Shown: positions 44,590 to 55,038 of the stretch, in pieces | How positions within the stretch are numbered: position 1 is the first letter of the stretch | Layout of the letters: each line of letters starts with the position of its first letter | Assembly: GCF_030272615.1 (NCBI RefSeq) | Contig: NC_081409.1 | Coordinates: 880,549,220-880,613,219 of the forward strand | Direction of reading: 5' to 3' | Source: Cryptomeria japonica | Taxonomy: Eukaryota; Streptophyta; Pinopsida; Cupressales; Cupressaceae | Length of the DNA: 64,000 bases | Made by a program: the position numbers and the translations under genes | The notes under the pieces: generated by a model | Databases searched by the model: none | Told to the model about the DNA's origin: nothing | Seen by the model: the letters and a program-made list of their open reading frames with translations, nothing else

Positions 44590-45760
44590 TTAATATTTAC
44601 AACTAGCCTTGAGGGGATGAAGATTCATATCAAAAGAAGGCTTGGACATCTTTGAATGCTTCCCCTTTACAGTAATCCATCCTTCTTCAACTTTAGCTAT
44701 CGCAACAAACCAATCCAAAGAGCCTAGCACCGATCTATTCGAATTGGAAGAAAGAGTATCAGTAGAGGGAGCAACAACCATGATGGAGACAAGACCACAT
44801 CCAGCAGATAGGTCAATAGTTGTGTCAACACATGGTGAAGTAGCCGACGAGGTAAGAGACAACAAACCATTTTCAATAAAAGAGACAACAACTTCCTATA
44901 TCACAACATCTTTAATCACAGAAATATCCTTTGTGGAATCCAAAGAATCTTTCTTCGCCATTAAAGAATTTGAACCAACCATAGTAGAAATCCCATCATC
45001 CAACAACTCTTTAGAAGAGTACAAAGATTTCTTTACCCTGTAATATTGGTATGAGGCCCCCGACTGCCATGAGGCCACAAGATTTTTCTTCTCAAGCCCA
45101 CAATTCCCAACCGCATGGAGGGTTTTAAAGCATCTACGACATGTGAAATGAATACCTTCATAATCCAAAGTTTTGACCCAACTTCCAAAGGAGGAATTAA
45201 TGGCAATCTCAAATGGTAGTAGCTTTGTTACATCTAGCTCCACCAAAATGCAAGAAAAAGTAGTATGATAAAGCTAAAAGGATTCAGTATCCACCATAAT
45301 GAAATTACCAATAGCATCACCAATTTCCTCACAGAGAGAATCAACCCACAAATGGAGAGGAAGGTAAGGAAGATGAACCCAAACTGGAATTCTGTTGAAC
45401 TTCTCAGAAAGGGGGTTAAAATCAGAGTGCCAGGGTTTGGCCAAAAGAGGCGCATTATATTTCTCATAGTAAAAGCTTTCACGTAGAATTTTCCTTTTAT
45501 CCTTAGCATTCTAAAATCTAGCAACACAAAAACCCTGGCACTCTGATTTTAACTATCCTTATTCACATTAACAGAGGTGGCCTAGGAGACAGGGATAAAC
45601 CCTCTTCCTTCCCCTCTACGAAAATTTGAAGAGGAAAACTAGAAAACCCAAGAAGAGCTAGGGCAAGGCCCCCCTGCAGCCATCGACACCTAGGAAGGAC
45701 TTGCACGACCACGAGCATCCACAACAACCAAATTTGAGTTGTTGGGGAGAGCAGCTATAG
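44590..45760 (-). pseudogene. DUF4283 / zinc-knuckle protein, LINE ORF1-like, degenerate
   Basis: Reading the minus strand with frame changes gives NRIPVWVHLPYLPLHLW, then a GDAIGNFIMVD segment, then ILVELDVTKLLP, and the knuckle CRRCFKTLHAVGNC (CX2CX4HX4C). It ends in a linker with EEGWITVKGKHSK. This order is that of DUF4283 proteins, found as ORF1 of plant LINE elements or free-standing, and binding nucleic acid. Stops and at least one frameshift (near 45400) show it is dead. No LINE endonuclease or RT follows. A 24-nt inverted repeat sits inside. Confidence 0.65.
45415..45553. repeat. 24-nt perfect inverted repeat with 91-nt loop
   Basis: The arms are 45415-45438 and 45530-45553, exactly complementary (core AGAGTGCCAGGGTTT against AAACCCTGGCACTCT). 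They lie inside the DUF4283 pseudogene, whose ordinary sequence would not require this. Confidence 0.7.
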
Positions 45761-46249
45761 GGGAGTGGGTGGGAGAAACAGGCGGGAGCATTTTTAAATT
45801 AATAAATTATATCAATTGTTTCTTGTTGAACTATTTAAGACCTTGTGATTTATGTATTGTTAATACCATGCCATTTTCTGTGGTATTTTATGGTGAACAC
45901 GATGCCTCAATGGGGTTACAAACATATTTTTTTGTTCATTGTGATCCCACATTGGCTCTATGTAATTTTAAAAATCAAGCAAAAATGAATAAGGGTAGTT
46001 GAGGTGGTTTTTTTCCATCCCTACAGACAATTGGTTTACTTTTCCAAGTGTATCATTCACAAGCCCTTTTTCCACCCCACAATTTGAACATAACATAATC
46101 TCTTATCCAATATAGAAGAATATCTTAGATTCAAGTTGTTCTTCCAATGTATTTGAGCATGTTGATTCCCTAAGTTTCTCTAATTTGAATAGGGTAACTG
46201 GCATTGTTGAAGGAAAGAACATACATTTATTGAAAATAAATGTATGGAG
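45761..46249. other. Spacer between DUF4283 and Helitron remnants
   Basis: No gene recognised. Confidence 0.4.
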
Positions 46250-48060
46250 GATGAGAAAATAGATTGCTCTTTAGAGTTGAGTGATCAACTTGATCATGAC
46301 ATTAGAAGTTACCAATCTGTCATTGTAGGCTTTGCATTTTGTAAATTTGATAGTAGTGCATAAAAACTAATTTGTGTAGGGTCCTCTCCAATTTGATGAA
46401 ATATTTTGTTCAAATTTATAATTATTGTAAAATTGCCCCACCCCATAAAAATTTGTTGCATACATAGGGATGTCTTTCACAGGTAGTAGCTGCACTAGGT
46501 CACTTAAGGGCATGTTTGATCATCCTCCAAATGGGATGTGATTATGGCTAGGGAATGTTTCATGCAACCTTTGGTCTATTCTTTGTAGTAGCTTTGGACC
46601 AATGAATCTCATTTCATCTATTAGAATGTAATGAATGAAGTACATGCTCTCTTGGAATGTTGTAAGTGTTTGTCCTTGTAAGAGAGCCATTTCTTTTATT
46701 GGCATTCTAAGGACATAATGAATTGTCAATACTTGAATGTTGAATGCTGCAACATCCATTGGTGCAAGAGGTACTAGTGATGATTGGCCAACTTGTATTG
46801 AGATTATCAATACAAAATTGAAGCTTTTAATCAAGTGAGACTTTCTGATGCCTGCAGTTCCTTGAACAATTATTTCAAGCAGTGGTTGCAAAGTAGTCTC
46901 TTATAGGCACGAGATGATATTGAGCTTGAAATGTTGCACAATTAGAGTCTATAATAGTATTATCTATTATTTCTTGTTGTGGATTAACGTAAGCTTCTCC
47001 CCAGTCCACCCTAGTCATGGTTGAGGTCAATGCTACATCGACCAAGCATTTGAAATTCATCAATGTGCAAAGGGAGCACTAGGTGTAGACTTGATAAGAA
47101 AATCCATTCACTAGGTAAGTCATTTTACCTCCAATCTTCCTCCCTAGGTGGACTTCTAGTGTTAGTTTCTTCATTTGGTTCTAGTCTTCAAGAGGTGTGT
47201 GTCACACATGCCATGGATGGACGTAGTTGCAAGATAAACTCTCTCATTTTTTTATAACTTGATTATCTGATTTACCAAAACCATTTTGAAAAATGTGTTA
47301 TAGATGGTATGGTAGTAGTTCACTCCAACAAAATGCTTGAAAAAAATTGTTCTCTTTTGTAGGGATGCTTGTGAATCACGGAGATAGTCAAAAATAGCTT
47401 GTATGGATTGTTCTTTCCATTGATTATGCTTGTGAGATGATTTGAAGGTCCACTTTTGAGTCACTTGAATAAGCAACATTGGTTTTATATGTGTAGACCA
47501 TGCCATATAAACATCAATATAGTTTGGGGACATGGTTGTGGATGTGGGTGAGATTAAAACACATTGAGAGTTTTTTTATTTATATTTAAAGAAACAAATG
47601 TCCTGCTACATAGGGAGAGTGGTAATTTTGGCAGAAGGTGGCAGGTCTCTTGAGTACCAATATCTCAATACGCAAGGGTATTAGTAAACATATTTTAGAA
47701 GGTGATTGGGGTTGGCTTAGCAGACTCAAAACTAGTTGAAATGTGAGATAACATAGCATGGTATGTTTCAGACTTCTATTCAGGTTTACTGCATATTTTG
47801 TGATATATTTTAACACTACATTTATTGAGAGAACAAGTTTTCAATCTACATTGGCCCTCCAAATAAAGTGTATAGGGTTGCGAAGATTCAGATGATTATC
47901 ATTTTGAGTCAGATTGTGTTTAGGTCGGCCATTATTGGCATTAAAAATAACTATTTTTTCTTGCACATCTTGGGGGCTTTATAATGACATTCAAGAGATG
48001 TTCCCTTCCCCATAAGATAATTTTGTAGGGTGCACTTCGTGTTTTTTCTTAATATGGTTG
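46250..48060 (-). pseudogene. Helitron RepHel fragment with PIF1-type helicase
   Basis: On the minus strand, from high to low coordinates: LKYITKYAVN (about 47816-47780) and a weak ETCH-like segment near 47650, characteristic of the Helitron protein between Rep and helicase. Then WGEAYVNPQQEI (about 47010), Walker A as GTAGIRKSHLIK (about 46860, normally GTAGTGKS), and the Walker B region IDEMRFIGPKLLQRIDQRL with FPSHNHIPFGG (46600-46520). After a stop comes DLVQLLPVKDIPMY (about 46500). Many stops and frame changes are present. Rolling-circle transposition would need the Rep HUH motif and both ends, none of which I see. Confidence 0.72.
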
Positions 48061-48139
48061 TCTAGTTCATTGTAGTCAACAGAATGCTCATTTAGGATAA
48101 TCATTCTTGTGTCCATCGAGATAGGGTCATAAATAGAAC

Positions 48140-48350
48140 TGTAGCGTCATAAAATTGCAACCCTTGTAATTTTGACTATTCTTTAGGTTCTCACCCTAGA
48201 GATTGCATCTCCCTACTCAACTGGGACCCCTCTCTGCATCATCATTCCAAATCTTTTCTTGTTTTGACCCCTACATCACCTTGTGACCCTATCCGAGCCC
48301 AAAAATAGGGTAGGACAGGAGCGTGGCCCCCCTGTCCCCTTAGGACAGGG
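48140..48350 (+). repeat. Truncated LTR of the element D family
   Basis: Starts TGTAGCGTCATAAAATTGCAACC and follows the minus-strand sequence of the element D LTR for about 200 bp with clear divergence (GGGACCCCT, TGACCC, CCCTATC, GGTAGGACAGG in order). It is cut at about 48350 by the copia LTR. Its remainder should lie on the far side of the copia element, outside the window. Confidence 0.6.
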
Positions 48351-48547
48351 TGAAAGGAAATACAAGAGAAAGGAAAGAAAAGCAAAATCCAAGTAATTTT
48401 ATTGATGAATTAAATGTTACCAAGAGAAATGCAGAAACCTTGTAGCAATCACCCAAATGTGAAGAAGGAGGCACAAGAACTTTTGAAAGGGGAAAAGCAA
48501 AGAAAAACCCCTTGTGATATTATGAATGAGGCAATGCCTAAAATGTT

Positions 48548-48606
<59 letters not shown>

Positions 48607-48902
48607 CTCTTTACAATATTTTCATTAATAAGTAATGAGAGAGGAGACATCTCTTAAATAGAGATGAGGAGAGGTGTAACAAAGTAACTCCCAAATCTAT
48701 GAATGTGACCATTCATAAAATGTGTGTGCCATGTGTCCACATCCTCTTATGGAGGAAATCTAATATTCCTTAATAAAGGAAAATAAAATAAATGACTTGT
48801 CCTCACACATGTACTAGAGGACAAATTACACGTAGGAATTCAAAAGGAATGTCCTAAACTAAACACAAAACCTAAGCCAAGTAAAGATTAAATATTCTAA
48901 CA
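48351..48902 (-). repeat. 3' LTR of the copia element
   Basis: On the minus strand it starts TGTTAGAATATTTAATC directly after the polypurine tract and contains AATAAAATTA near its end. About 552 bp; the outer edge is inferred. Confidence 0.6.
48547..48605. repeat. (GT)n(GA)n microsatellite
   Basis: About 8 GT units followed by about 21 GA units, within the copia LTR. Confidence 0.9.
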
Positions 48903-48918
48903 CCCCTCCTTAAGCTTT
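48903..48918 (-). other. Polypurine tract of the copia element
   Basis: Minus-strand AAAGCTTAAGGAGGGG directly before the LTR start. It overlaps the pol stop codon (48910-48912). Confidence 0.7.
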
Positions 48919-51900
48919 ACTTAGGGAGTTTACATCAAACCCTTCAATGGGTTGCAATCCAAGATTTTTACAATAAAATTGGAACTTTTCTTTACAAAGT
49001 GGCTTGGTCAAAATATCAGCAACTTGGTCTTCCCCCTTTCAATAGAGGAGTGAAACGTCCTTGTCTTCAATTTGTTCTCTAATAAAGTGGTGTTGGAGAG
49101 AAATGTGTTTTGTCCTTGGATGGAAAAATGGATTTTTAGCCAAGGCAATGGCACTTTGATTGTCACAATACAATGGAGTTGGTTCGTGTTGAGGTAGACC
49201 CAAATGTTCAAGTAGTATTCTAAGCCACAAGGCTTCTTTGCAAGCATTAGTGCATCCTTTGTACTCAGCTTCAATGGATCCAACAGAGGTAGATAGTTGT
49301 TTTTTACTATTCCAAGAAATTGCTCTTGAACCAACAAAAAAACAATAACCACAAGTAGATTTCCCATCATTGGGATCTCCACCTAGATTGAAATTAGTAA
49401 AACCATTTAAAGTAAAATTGGAATTTGCATCATAAAACAAACCTACATTAATAGTTCCTTTAATATATCTTAAAAAAAAATTAGCAACTTTATAGTGTGT
49501 TTGTTGAGGTTTAGACATGAATCTTGAAACCAAACCAACACTATAAGAAATGTCTAGCCTAGTAAGAGTTAAATAATGCAAACTTCCAACTAATTGTCTA
49601 TACAAAGTAGGATCAACAAGAGGAGTTTGCATATCAAGCATTAACTTAGTGCCTAATTCAATAGGAATTAAAACATGGTGAGCATCATTCATTTTAAAAT
49701 TATCTATGAGATCTTGAGCATATTTACTTTGAGATAAGAAAATTCCTTTAGAGGTTTTCCAAATTTTCATTCCTAAGAAATAATGTAAAAGACCTAAATT
49801 AGTCATTTGAAATTTTTGATTTAATTGAATTTTAATATAAAAAATCAAAGTATTGGAACTTGAAGTAAGAATCAAATCATCTACATACAAGATAATAATG
49901 ATAATATCATCTTCAATATGTTTAATATACAAGTAAGGATCATTTTTACTTCTAATAAAGCCTTGAGAAAGAAAGAATGCATTAATCTTTGAATACCACT
50001 CCCTAGGAGATTGCTTTAATCCATAAATTGATTTCTTTAATTTACAAACTAAGTGTGCATTACCTTCTTTAATAAAACCAGGAGGTTGAGATATATAAAT
50101 CTCCTCATGTAAATCAACATTAAGAAAAACACTTCTAACATCCATTTGGTGAATAGGCCAATTCATTCTAGAAGATAAAGCAAGCACAAGTTTAATTGTA
50201 GGCATCTTAACAACAGGAGCAAAAGTTTTAGTATAATGTAACCCTTCAATTTGAGAAAAAACTCTAGAAACTAATATAGCTTTAAATTTACTAACTTGAT
50301 TATTAGAATTCAATTTAGTTTTATAAAGCCACTTACAAGAAACACGATTTTTACCATGAGGCAAGGGAACTAAATCCCAACTTTGGTTAGAAATTAAAGT
50401 ATCATATTCTTCCTTCATTGGCTCTTTGCCAATGTGGTTGATTTTTAGCTTGATCAAATGTTTTAGGATCATTAGAATTCATAATAGTAGTCATTAAATC
50501 ATAATTACAATAATTAACTCTTCTATCTTGAATTCTATCCATTCTAGCTAAGTATTCATCACTATCTTGAATTAAAGATTTAAACCATTTAGGTCTTCTT
50601 TTAGAAGTAATGAATTCATCACTAGAAGAAGAGTCATGAGGAGTAGAGTTATTATTATCATCATCACTATCACTAGAAGGAATAGAAAGAGATGCATTAG
50701 GAGTAGGGTTAAGAGAAGGAGGTTGGTCTTCCTCAAGCACAACTTTTCTTTGAGCAAGTTCATCATCCTCCACTTTAGAACAATCATGAATGCCTTTTTC
50801 TGTAATACAAACATCTCGTGCAACTTTTTCCTTGTTAGTAATAGGATTGTAAACTATATAACCTTTAGTATTTTTATCATAACCAACAAAAGGAGAAGAT
50901 TTAGCATCTAATTCTTTTCTTTTCTCCTTAGGTTTGTGAACATAAGTCGTAGAACCAAAAATTCTTAAATTCTACAACTTGGGCTTTCTACCAGACCAAG
51001 CTTCTTCGAGAGTTTTATCCTTTAAGGATTTGGTACGTGTTCTATTAATTAAATAAGTTTCACAAGCCATATCTTTAGCCCAAAACTTGTAATCCATATT
51101 TTTTGCATGCAATAAAAATCTTGCCATTTCCACAATGGTCCTATGCTTCCGTTCCGCCACACCATTTTGTTGTGGTGTATAAGGAATGGTAAGCTCGTGT
51201 TTAATTCCAAAAGATTTCAAATAAGCATTAAATGCATTATTGACATACTCTCTTCCATTGTCAGTACGAAGAATCTTAATTTTAGAACTAGATTGCCTTT
51301 CTACAAACATATGAAATTTTGTAAATACATCAAGCACTTGATCCTTACTATGAAGGAAATATATCCATGTTCTCCTTGAAAAATCATCAACAAAGGTAAG
51401 AGCATACCTTTAACCTTGGATGGAAGGATTCTCCATGGGACCCAAGAGATCACTATGAACTACATGCAATTTAGTATATGCCCTCCAAGATTGACCATGA
51501 GGAAAGGGTTCCCTATGCATCTTACCACTCATGCAACAATTGCAAACAATTTGAGAAGGAACAATACTAGGCAGTCCATCAACCCTATTTATTTTTTGCA
51601 TCGATGAAGTATAATCAGAATTGAGATGGCCAAGTCTTTCATGCCATATAGTAAAATCAACCGTAGTAAGCAAGGAATACTTTGTCGGAGCAAATTCATA
51701 GAACTTGAATAAGTTATCAATATCCATTTTAGCAGTAGCAATAACATGATTAGTTTTTGGATCAATGATATAACACATGCCTTTGTAAAAGTTAATCTTA
51801 TAGTCTTGACAAAGTTTAGGAATTGAAAGCAGATTTGATTTTAATTCAGGAACATAGATAACATCATGTAATTTCCCATTAGGGACATTCACATCACCAA

Positions 51901-52077
51901 TAGCTTCAACTTTGCAACTATGATTATTAGCTAATTGAACATGAATATTGGAAGTATCATGATGTAAAGATTCAAAACATTCTTTATGAGAAGTAACATG
52001 TTGAGATGCACCAGAATCAATAATCCACTCAAGTGGTTGAGAAACATTATAAGTACATGTAAATGCATGATGAGATG
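48910..52077 (-). pseudogene. pol: Copia pol: protease, integrase, RT, RNase H
   Basis: From the minus strand: protease DSGASQHVTS (about 52008), zinc-binding WHERLGHLN...CNCC (about 51650-51540), integrase core with VDDFSR, TDNGREY and NGVAERKHRT, a serine/aspartate-rich linker (about 50700), RT with CKWLYKTKLN, SIYGLKQSPREWY and YVDD (about 49880), RNase H with GSIEAEYKG, YCDNQSAIAL and RTKHISLQHHFIRE, and the end ADILTKPL...SLSKA. Defects: TAA at 51410, a stop near 50970, a one-base frameshift near 50428, and TGA at 49039. The serine/aspartate linker and domain order are usual for plant copia. The N-terminus is cut by element C. Confidence 0.88.
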
Positions 52078-52103
52078 TGTAGACACCCAAAATTTGTCAT
52101 GTC

Positions 52104-52335
52104 TAATTAAATAAATATTTTATTTATTTAATTATCTAAGCCTAATTCTTCTATTAATTAAATAAATTTTTATTTATTTAATTAATTCATTTATCCTCTC
52201 TTAGCCTTATTTCTCATTTAAATAAATACATTTATTTATTTAAATTATCCTTTTCCTAAATTAAATAAATATTTTATTTATTTAATTGATCCCACTTCTT
52301 CTATTAATTAAATAAATCTTTATTTATTTGATTAA
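52104..52335. repeat. Five AT-rich palindromes in element C U3
   Basis: Near-palindromes with arms TTAAATAAAT and ATTTATTTAA at about 52104-52134, 52154-52185, 52217-52246, 52259-52287 and 52304-52335. The arms are conserved while the spacers (for example CTTCTAT, CCTCTC) differ. Confidence 0.7.
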
Positions 52336-52497
52336 TTCATTAGCCTTTTTCTACACATGACATATGTCATTCATCTCTTAATTCCTACACTACCTACCTC
52401 TTTCATTATTTTATTATTTCTTCTACCTACCCTCTAATCTTAGCCGACCTCCTTTTTACACCTCTCAATCTTATCCCTCCATTTCATATTGTGTCTT

Positions 52498-52507
52498 CTA
52501 TTTAAGG
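52498..52507 (+). promoter_or_regulatory. TATA-like box in element C LTR
   Basis: CTATTTAAGG, about 345 bp before the LTR end, followed by ATTATCAAACCC where transcription might begin. Confidence 0.4.
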
Positions 52508-52846
52508 AGATGCTTTCTTCATTATCAAACCCTAACAACTTGATCAATTGACTACACTACGATCCTACTTGCAACCACATTCCATTCTTTGTTGAGCTCT
52601 TGTGCACATAAAATCTGAGAGCAAATATATCAAGCAAGATCAATGGAGATAGGAAGAATGGAGATCAAAACCCTATTGGACATGTGATGGTATCATCTTT
52701 GTGATTTTATTTTTATTTACATTGTCTTAGGTAATCTTCATATGTTATGGTGGATCTTTGTTGTTGTTAGGCTAGGGTTTGGTGGTTGAATTCATTTAGC
52801 CTTTCAATCTTGTTATTATTGTTATCCATTTTCACCATATACATTT

Positions 52847-52864
52847 TGGCACACCCGGTGGGAC
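52847..52864 (+). other. Primer-binding site of element C
   Basis: TGGCACACCCGGTGGGAC, 3 nt after the LTR. Can pair with a tRNA 3' end (CCA); tRNA not assigned. Confidence 0.65.
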
Positions 52865-52956
52865 TCTCGTCCCTTTGCATTTAACCTCCTTGTTGCAGAT
52901 TTTGCATTTTTGAAGTTGCAGATCGGACATTTTTGACAGAATTTTTGGTATTTCCG

Positions 52957-53168
52957 TGTCTATGCACTTTCGGACCGTGTTTTTGATTTTCTGGCGTGTC
53001 TGCAACATCTGGATCCACGTCTGTGTTTTGGCAATATTTTATTTTGCAGGTTCCAGGAAGGCACGTCTGTGTTGTAAAATCGCGTCTGCATCACTTTTAC
53101 CAGCGTCTGTGTTATTGAAGCACGTCTGTAATTTTTAGGCACGTCTGTGCATCACAAAACCGCGTCTA
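52957..53168 (+). repeat. CGTCTG motif cluster 1 (about 20-nt period)
   Basis: CGTCTG or one-base variants begin at 52957, 52998, 53019, 53064, 53083, 53104, 53123, 53142 and 53163. From 53064 on the spacing is 19, 21, 19, 19, 21. The usual context is CGCGTCTGTG or GCACGTCTGTG. Confidence 0.8.
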
Positions 53169-54397
53169 CGCTTGCCCGATTCAAAATTTTGGGTTTTTCA
53201 TTGATTCAATTTTTCGGAATTTGCATTTAGAGTTTCAGATCTGGTTTATTTTGAGCTAACATTTTCAGATCTAGCTAATGAAATTGGTGCAGCTTGTCTT
53301 GAAGGCAAAATTGTTTGGTTGAAGGCCCCTATTTCACAAAGTCTTTTGGGCTTTAAAATTTACCTAACTTGTGTGCTTGCAGGAAGGGGTGATTATTTGA
53401 AACAAACCCAAACTACTAACAAATCTTTGTTGCAGGTCCTTGGCAAGGGTTTTGGATTTTCATTGTGTGCCTTGTTTTCATAGATAGCAAACACTTCCAT
53501 TGGTGCACTAAAATTGAATCATTGTCTTTTGTGTCTTGAGCAATAGTCTCTTTTTGTTTAATCTTTAGAGGGCCTGTCTTCCCGTGTGGTCATTAGGACT
53601 ACTAGTGAGAAGAGAACGACCCAAGTGGTAGCGAGGAAAACCCACCTCTTCCGAACCACTATAAACAAATGTATTCATGGTGAAAACTATGAATAACGTG
53701 TGCTGATTAGTTCATACCGACACTATGTCTCCCCATAAACCCGTTTGATCAAATTTATTTGATCATTTGTAGGGCGTAACCCCTACCGGCTGGGAGCCTT
53801 CTGTATTTATAGAGCTGAAAGTGCTGCATGTATGGCCACACGAGCGGATGCCCTTACTAGCACCTTTTTGTTTTAGAATCCCAAATCCTTCTAGTTGTTG
53901 GGGCAGGAGGTCGGACCTCTGGTAGTGGCCCACACACGTATGGTTCTTAGTAGAGATACAAAGTTCACCATGGGGAGTTTTCATGGGGACTGATGCTTGG
54001 CTGACCCAAGAAGTGAGTGTCGAGGGTGGAGCCAGTGAGGTCAAGCATCTAAGTATCCGCTCTGAATAGCGTAGCCTCGGGGGTAAAACCCTATGTGGGA
54101 TCAACAACTATTGTCTTGGCCAGCCATAAGAATTGTGCTTGACTTATTTTAAACATTCAAACATTCAGGACCAAACAGCAAAACATTGTGTCTTTTGTGT
54201 CTTCAAGTGTATGCAAAACAATTTTACATCAAACAACACACTTTTCTTGGAGTCATTTTGAGTCTAGACACTTGCAAACATTGAGTCCTCATCAACATTG
54301 TGTCCTCTTGTCACGAAAAATAGTCAAACATTCAGATTTGGTCATAACAAAAATGACTTCACAGATTGGAAAAAATTGTACAAATTTTACAGAAACG

Positions 54398-54543
54398 TGT
54401 CTGTGTCTGTTCAAATCACGTCTGTGTCATCTAAACATGTCTGTGAAGGGCATAATCGCGTCTGTGTGTCTAACAGCGTCTGTGTTGAACAGAGTCGCGT
54501 CTATGTCAGGGAACCGCGTCTGTGAAGTATATAGGCACGTCTG
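54398..54543 (+). repeat. CGTCTG motif cluster 2 (about 20-nt period)
   Basis: Motif starts at 54398, 54419, 54438, 54459, 54477, 54498, 54517 and 54538: spacing 21, 19, 21, 18, 21, 19, 21. The DNA between motifs is not repeated. Confidence 0.82.
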
Positions 54544-55038
54544 TGTCCAGAATTGAAAAAAAATTTACAGTCCAGCAAGCAAACACAGTCAGTTTCGGAA
54601 TTCTTGAGCTTCCTAGGTTGTTTCTTTAGGTTTCATCTAGCATTCAACCTATTTTTGGGTCTCACACAGTCCATCATTGCTTTACATCTTGCTTTACATT
54701 CACACTTGTCTAAACTTGAGTCAAAAGGTCACTTGCTTGTCCTCATCATACTTTGTCAACACACTACATACAACAACATTTTTCTAAGTGGTCCCTCATC
54801 AAGGTTTCTTACCTTTGGGTCTCATTTGGTCTTACTTAGAGTCAAGGTCAACTTACCTCATCAAGAGAAACTATCCTCTCTTTGGAAGTCACACCTACTC
54901 TACTACATACATACTTGGTCTTACACTTTGGACATTGCAAGTACATCTCAGATTCATTTACACTCCATCCAACTCTTGGTCTTCCATACTTTTTCCATTT
55001 TCATCTAGTCTCACACATCTTGGTCAAATACCTAGTTC

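Larger units (their letters stand above)
48351..52077 (-). mobile_element. Ty1/copia retrotransposon, 3' part, interrupted by element C
   Basis: On the minus strand the order is protease, GAG-preintegrase, integrase, RT, RNase H, polypurine tract, LTR, which is the copia domain order (integrase before RT). Gag and the 5' LTR are not in the window: at 52077 the protease reading frame meets the start of the element C LTR, so the rest should lie beyond element C. The left edge is set at the TG after GGACAGGG and is approximate, because no second LTR is available for comparison. Confidence 0.86.
52078..52843 (+). repeat. 5' LTR of element C
   Basis: 766 bp, TGTAGACACCC to ATATACA, ending just before the PBS. 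Five AT-rich palindromes fill 52104-52335. TATA-like CTATTTAAGG is near 52498. Confidence 0.75.
52865..55038 (+). other. Long leader of element C
   Basis: 2.2 kb between PBS and gag with no credible frame. Two clusters of a CGTCTG motif flank a more GC-rich middle (about 53590-54115) that looks like a structured leader. The part 54560-55030 is C/T-rich with words such as CTTGGTCTTAC and TCACACTT. Confidence 0.6.

Noticed and set aside
48547-48605. Arg-Glu and Leu-Ser repeats encoded by the GT/GA tract
   Set aside because: Microsatellite translation, not a protein.
53590-54115. GC-richer leader segment as a possible host RNA gene
   Set aside because: Its position between PBS and gag fits a retrotransposon leader; I see no tRNA, rRNA or snRNA signature.
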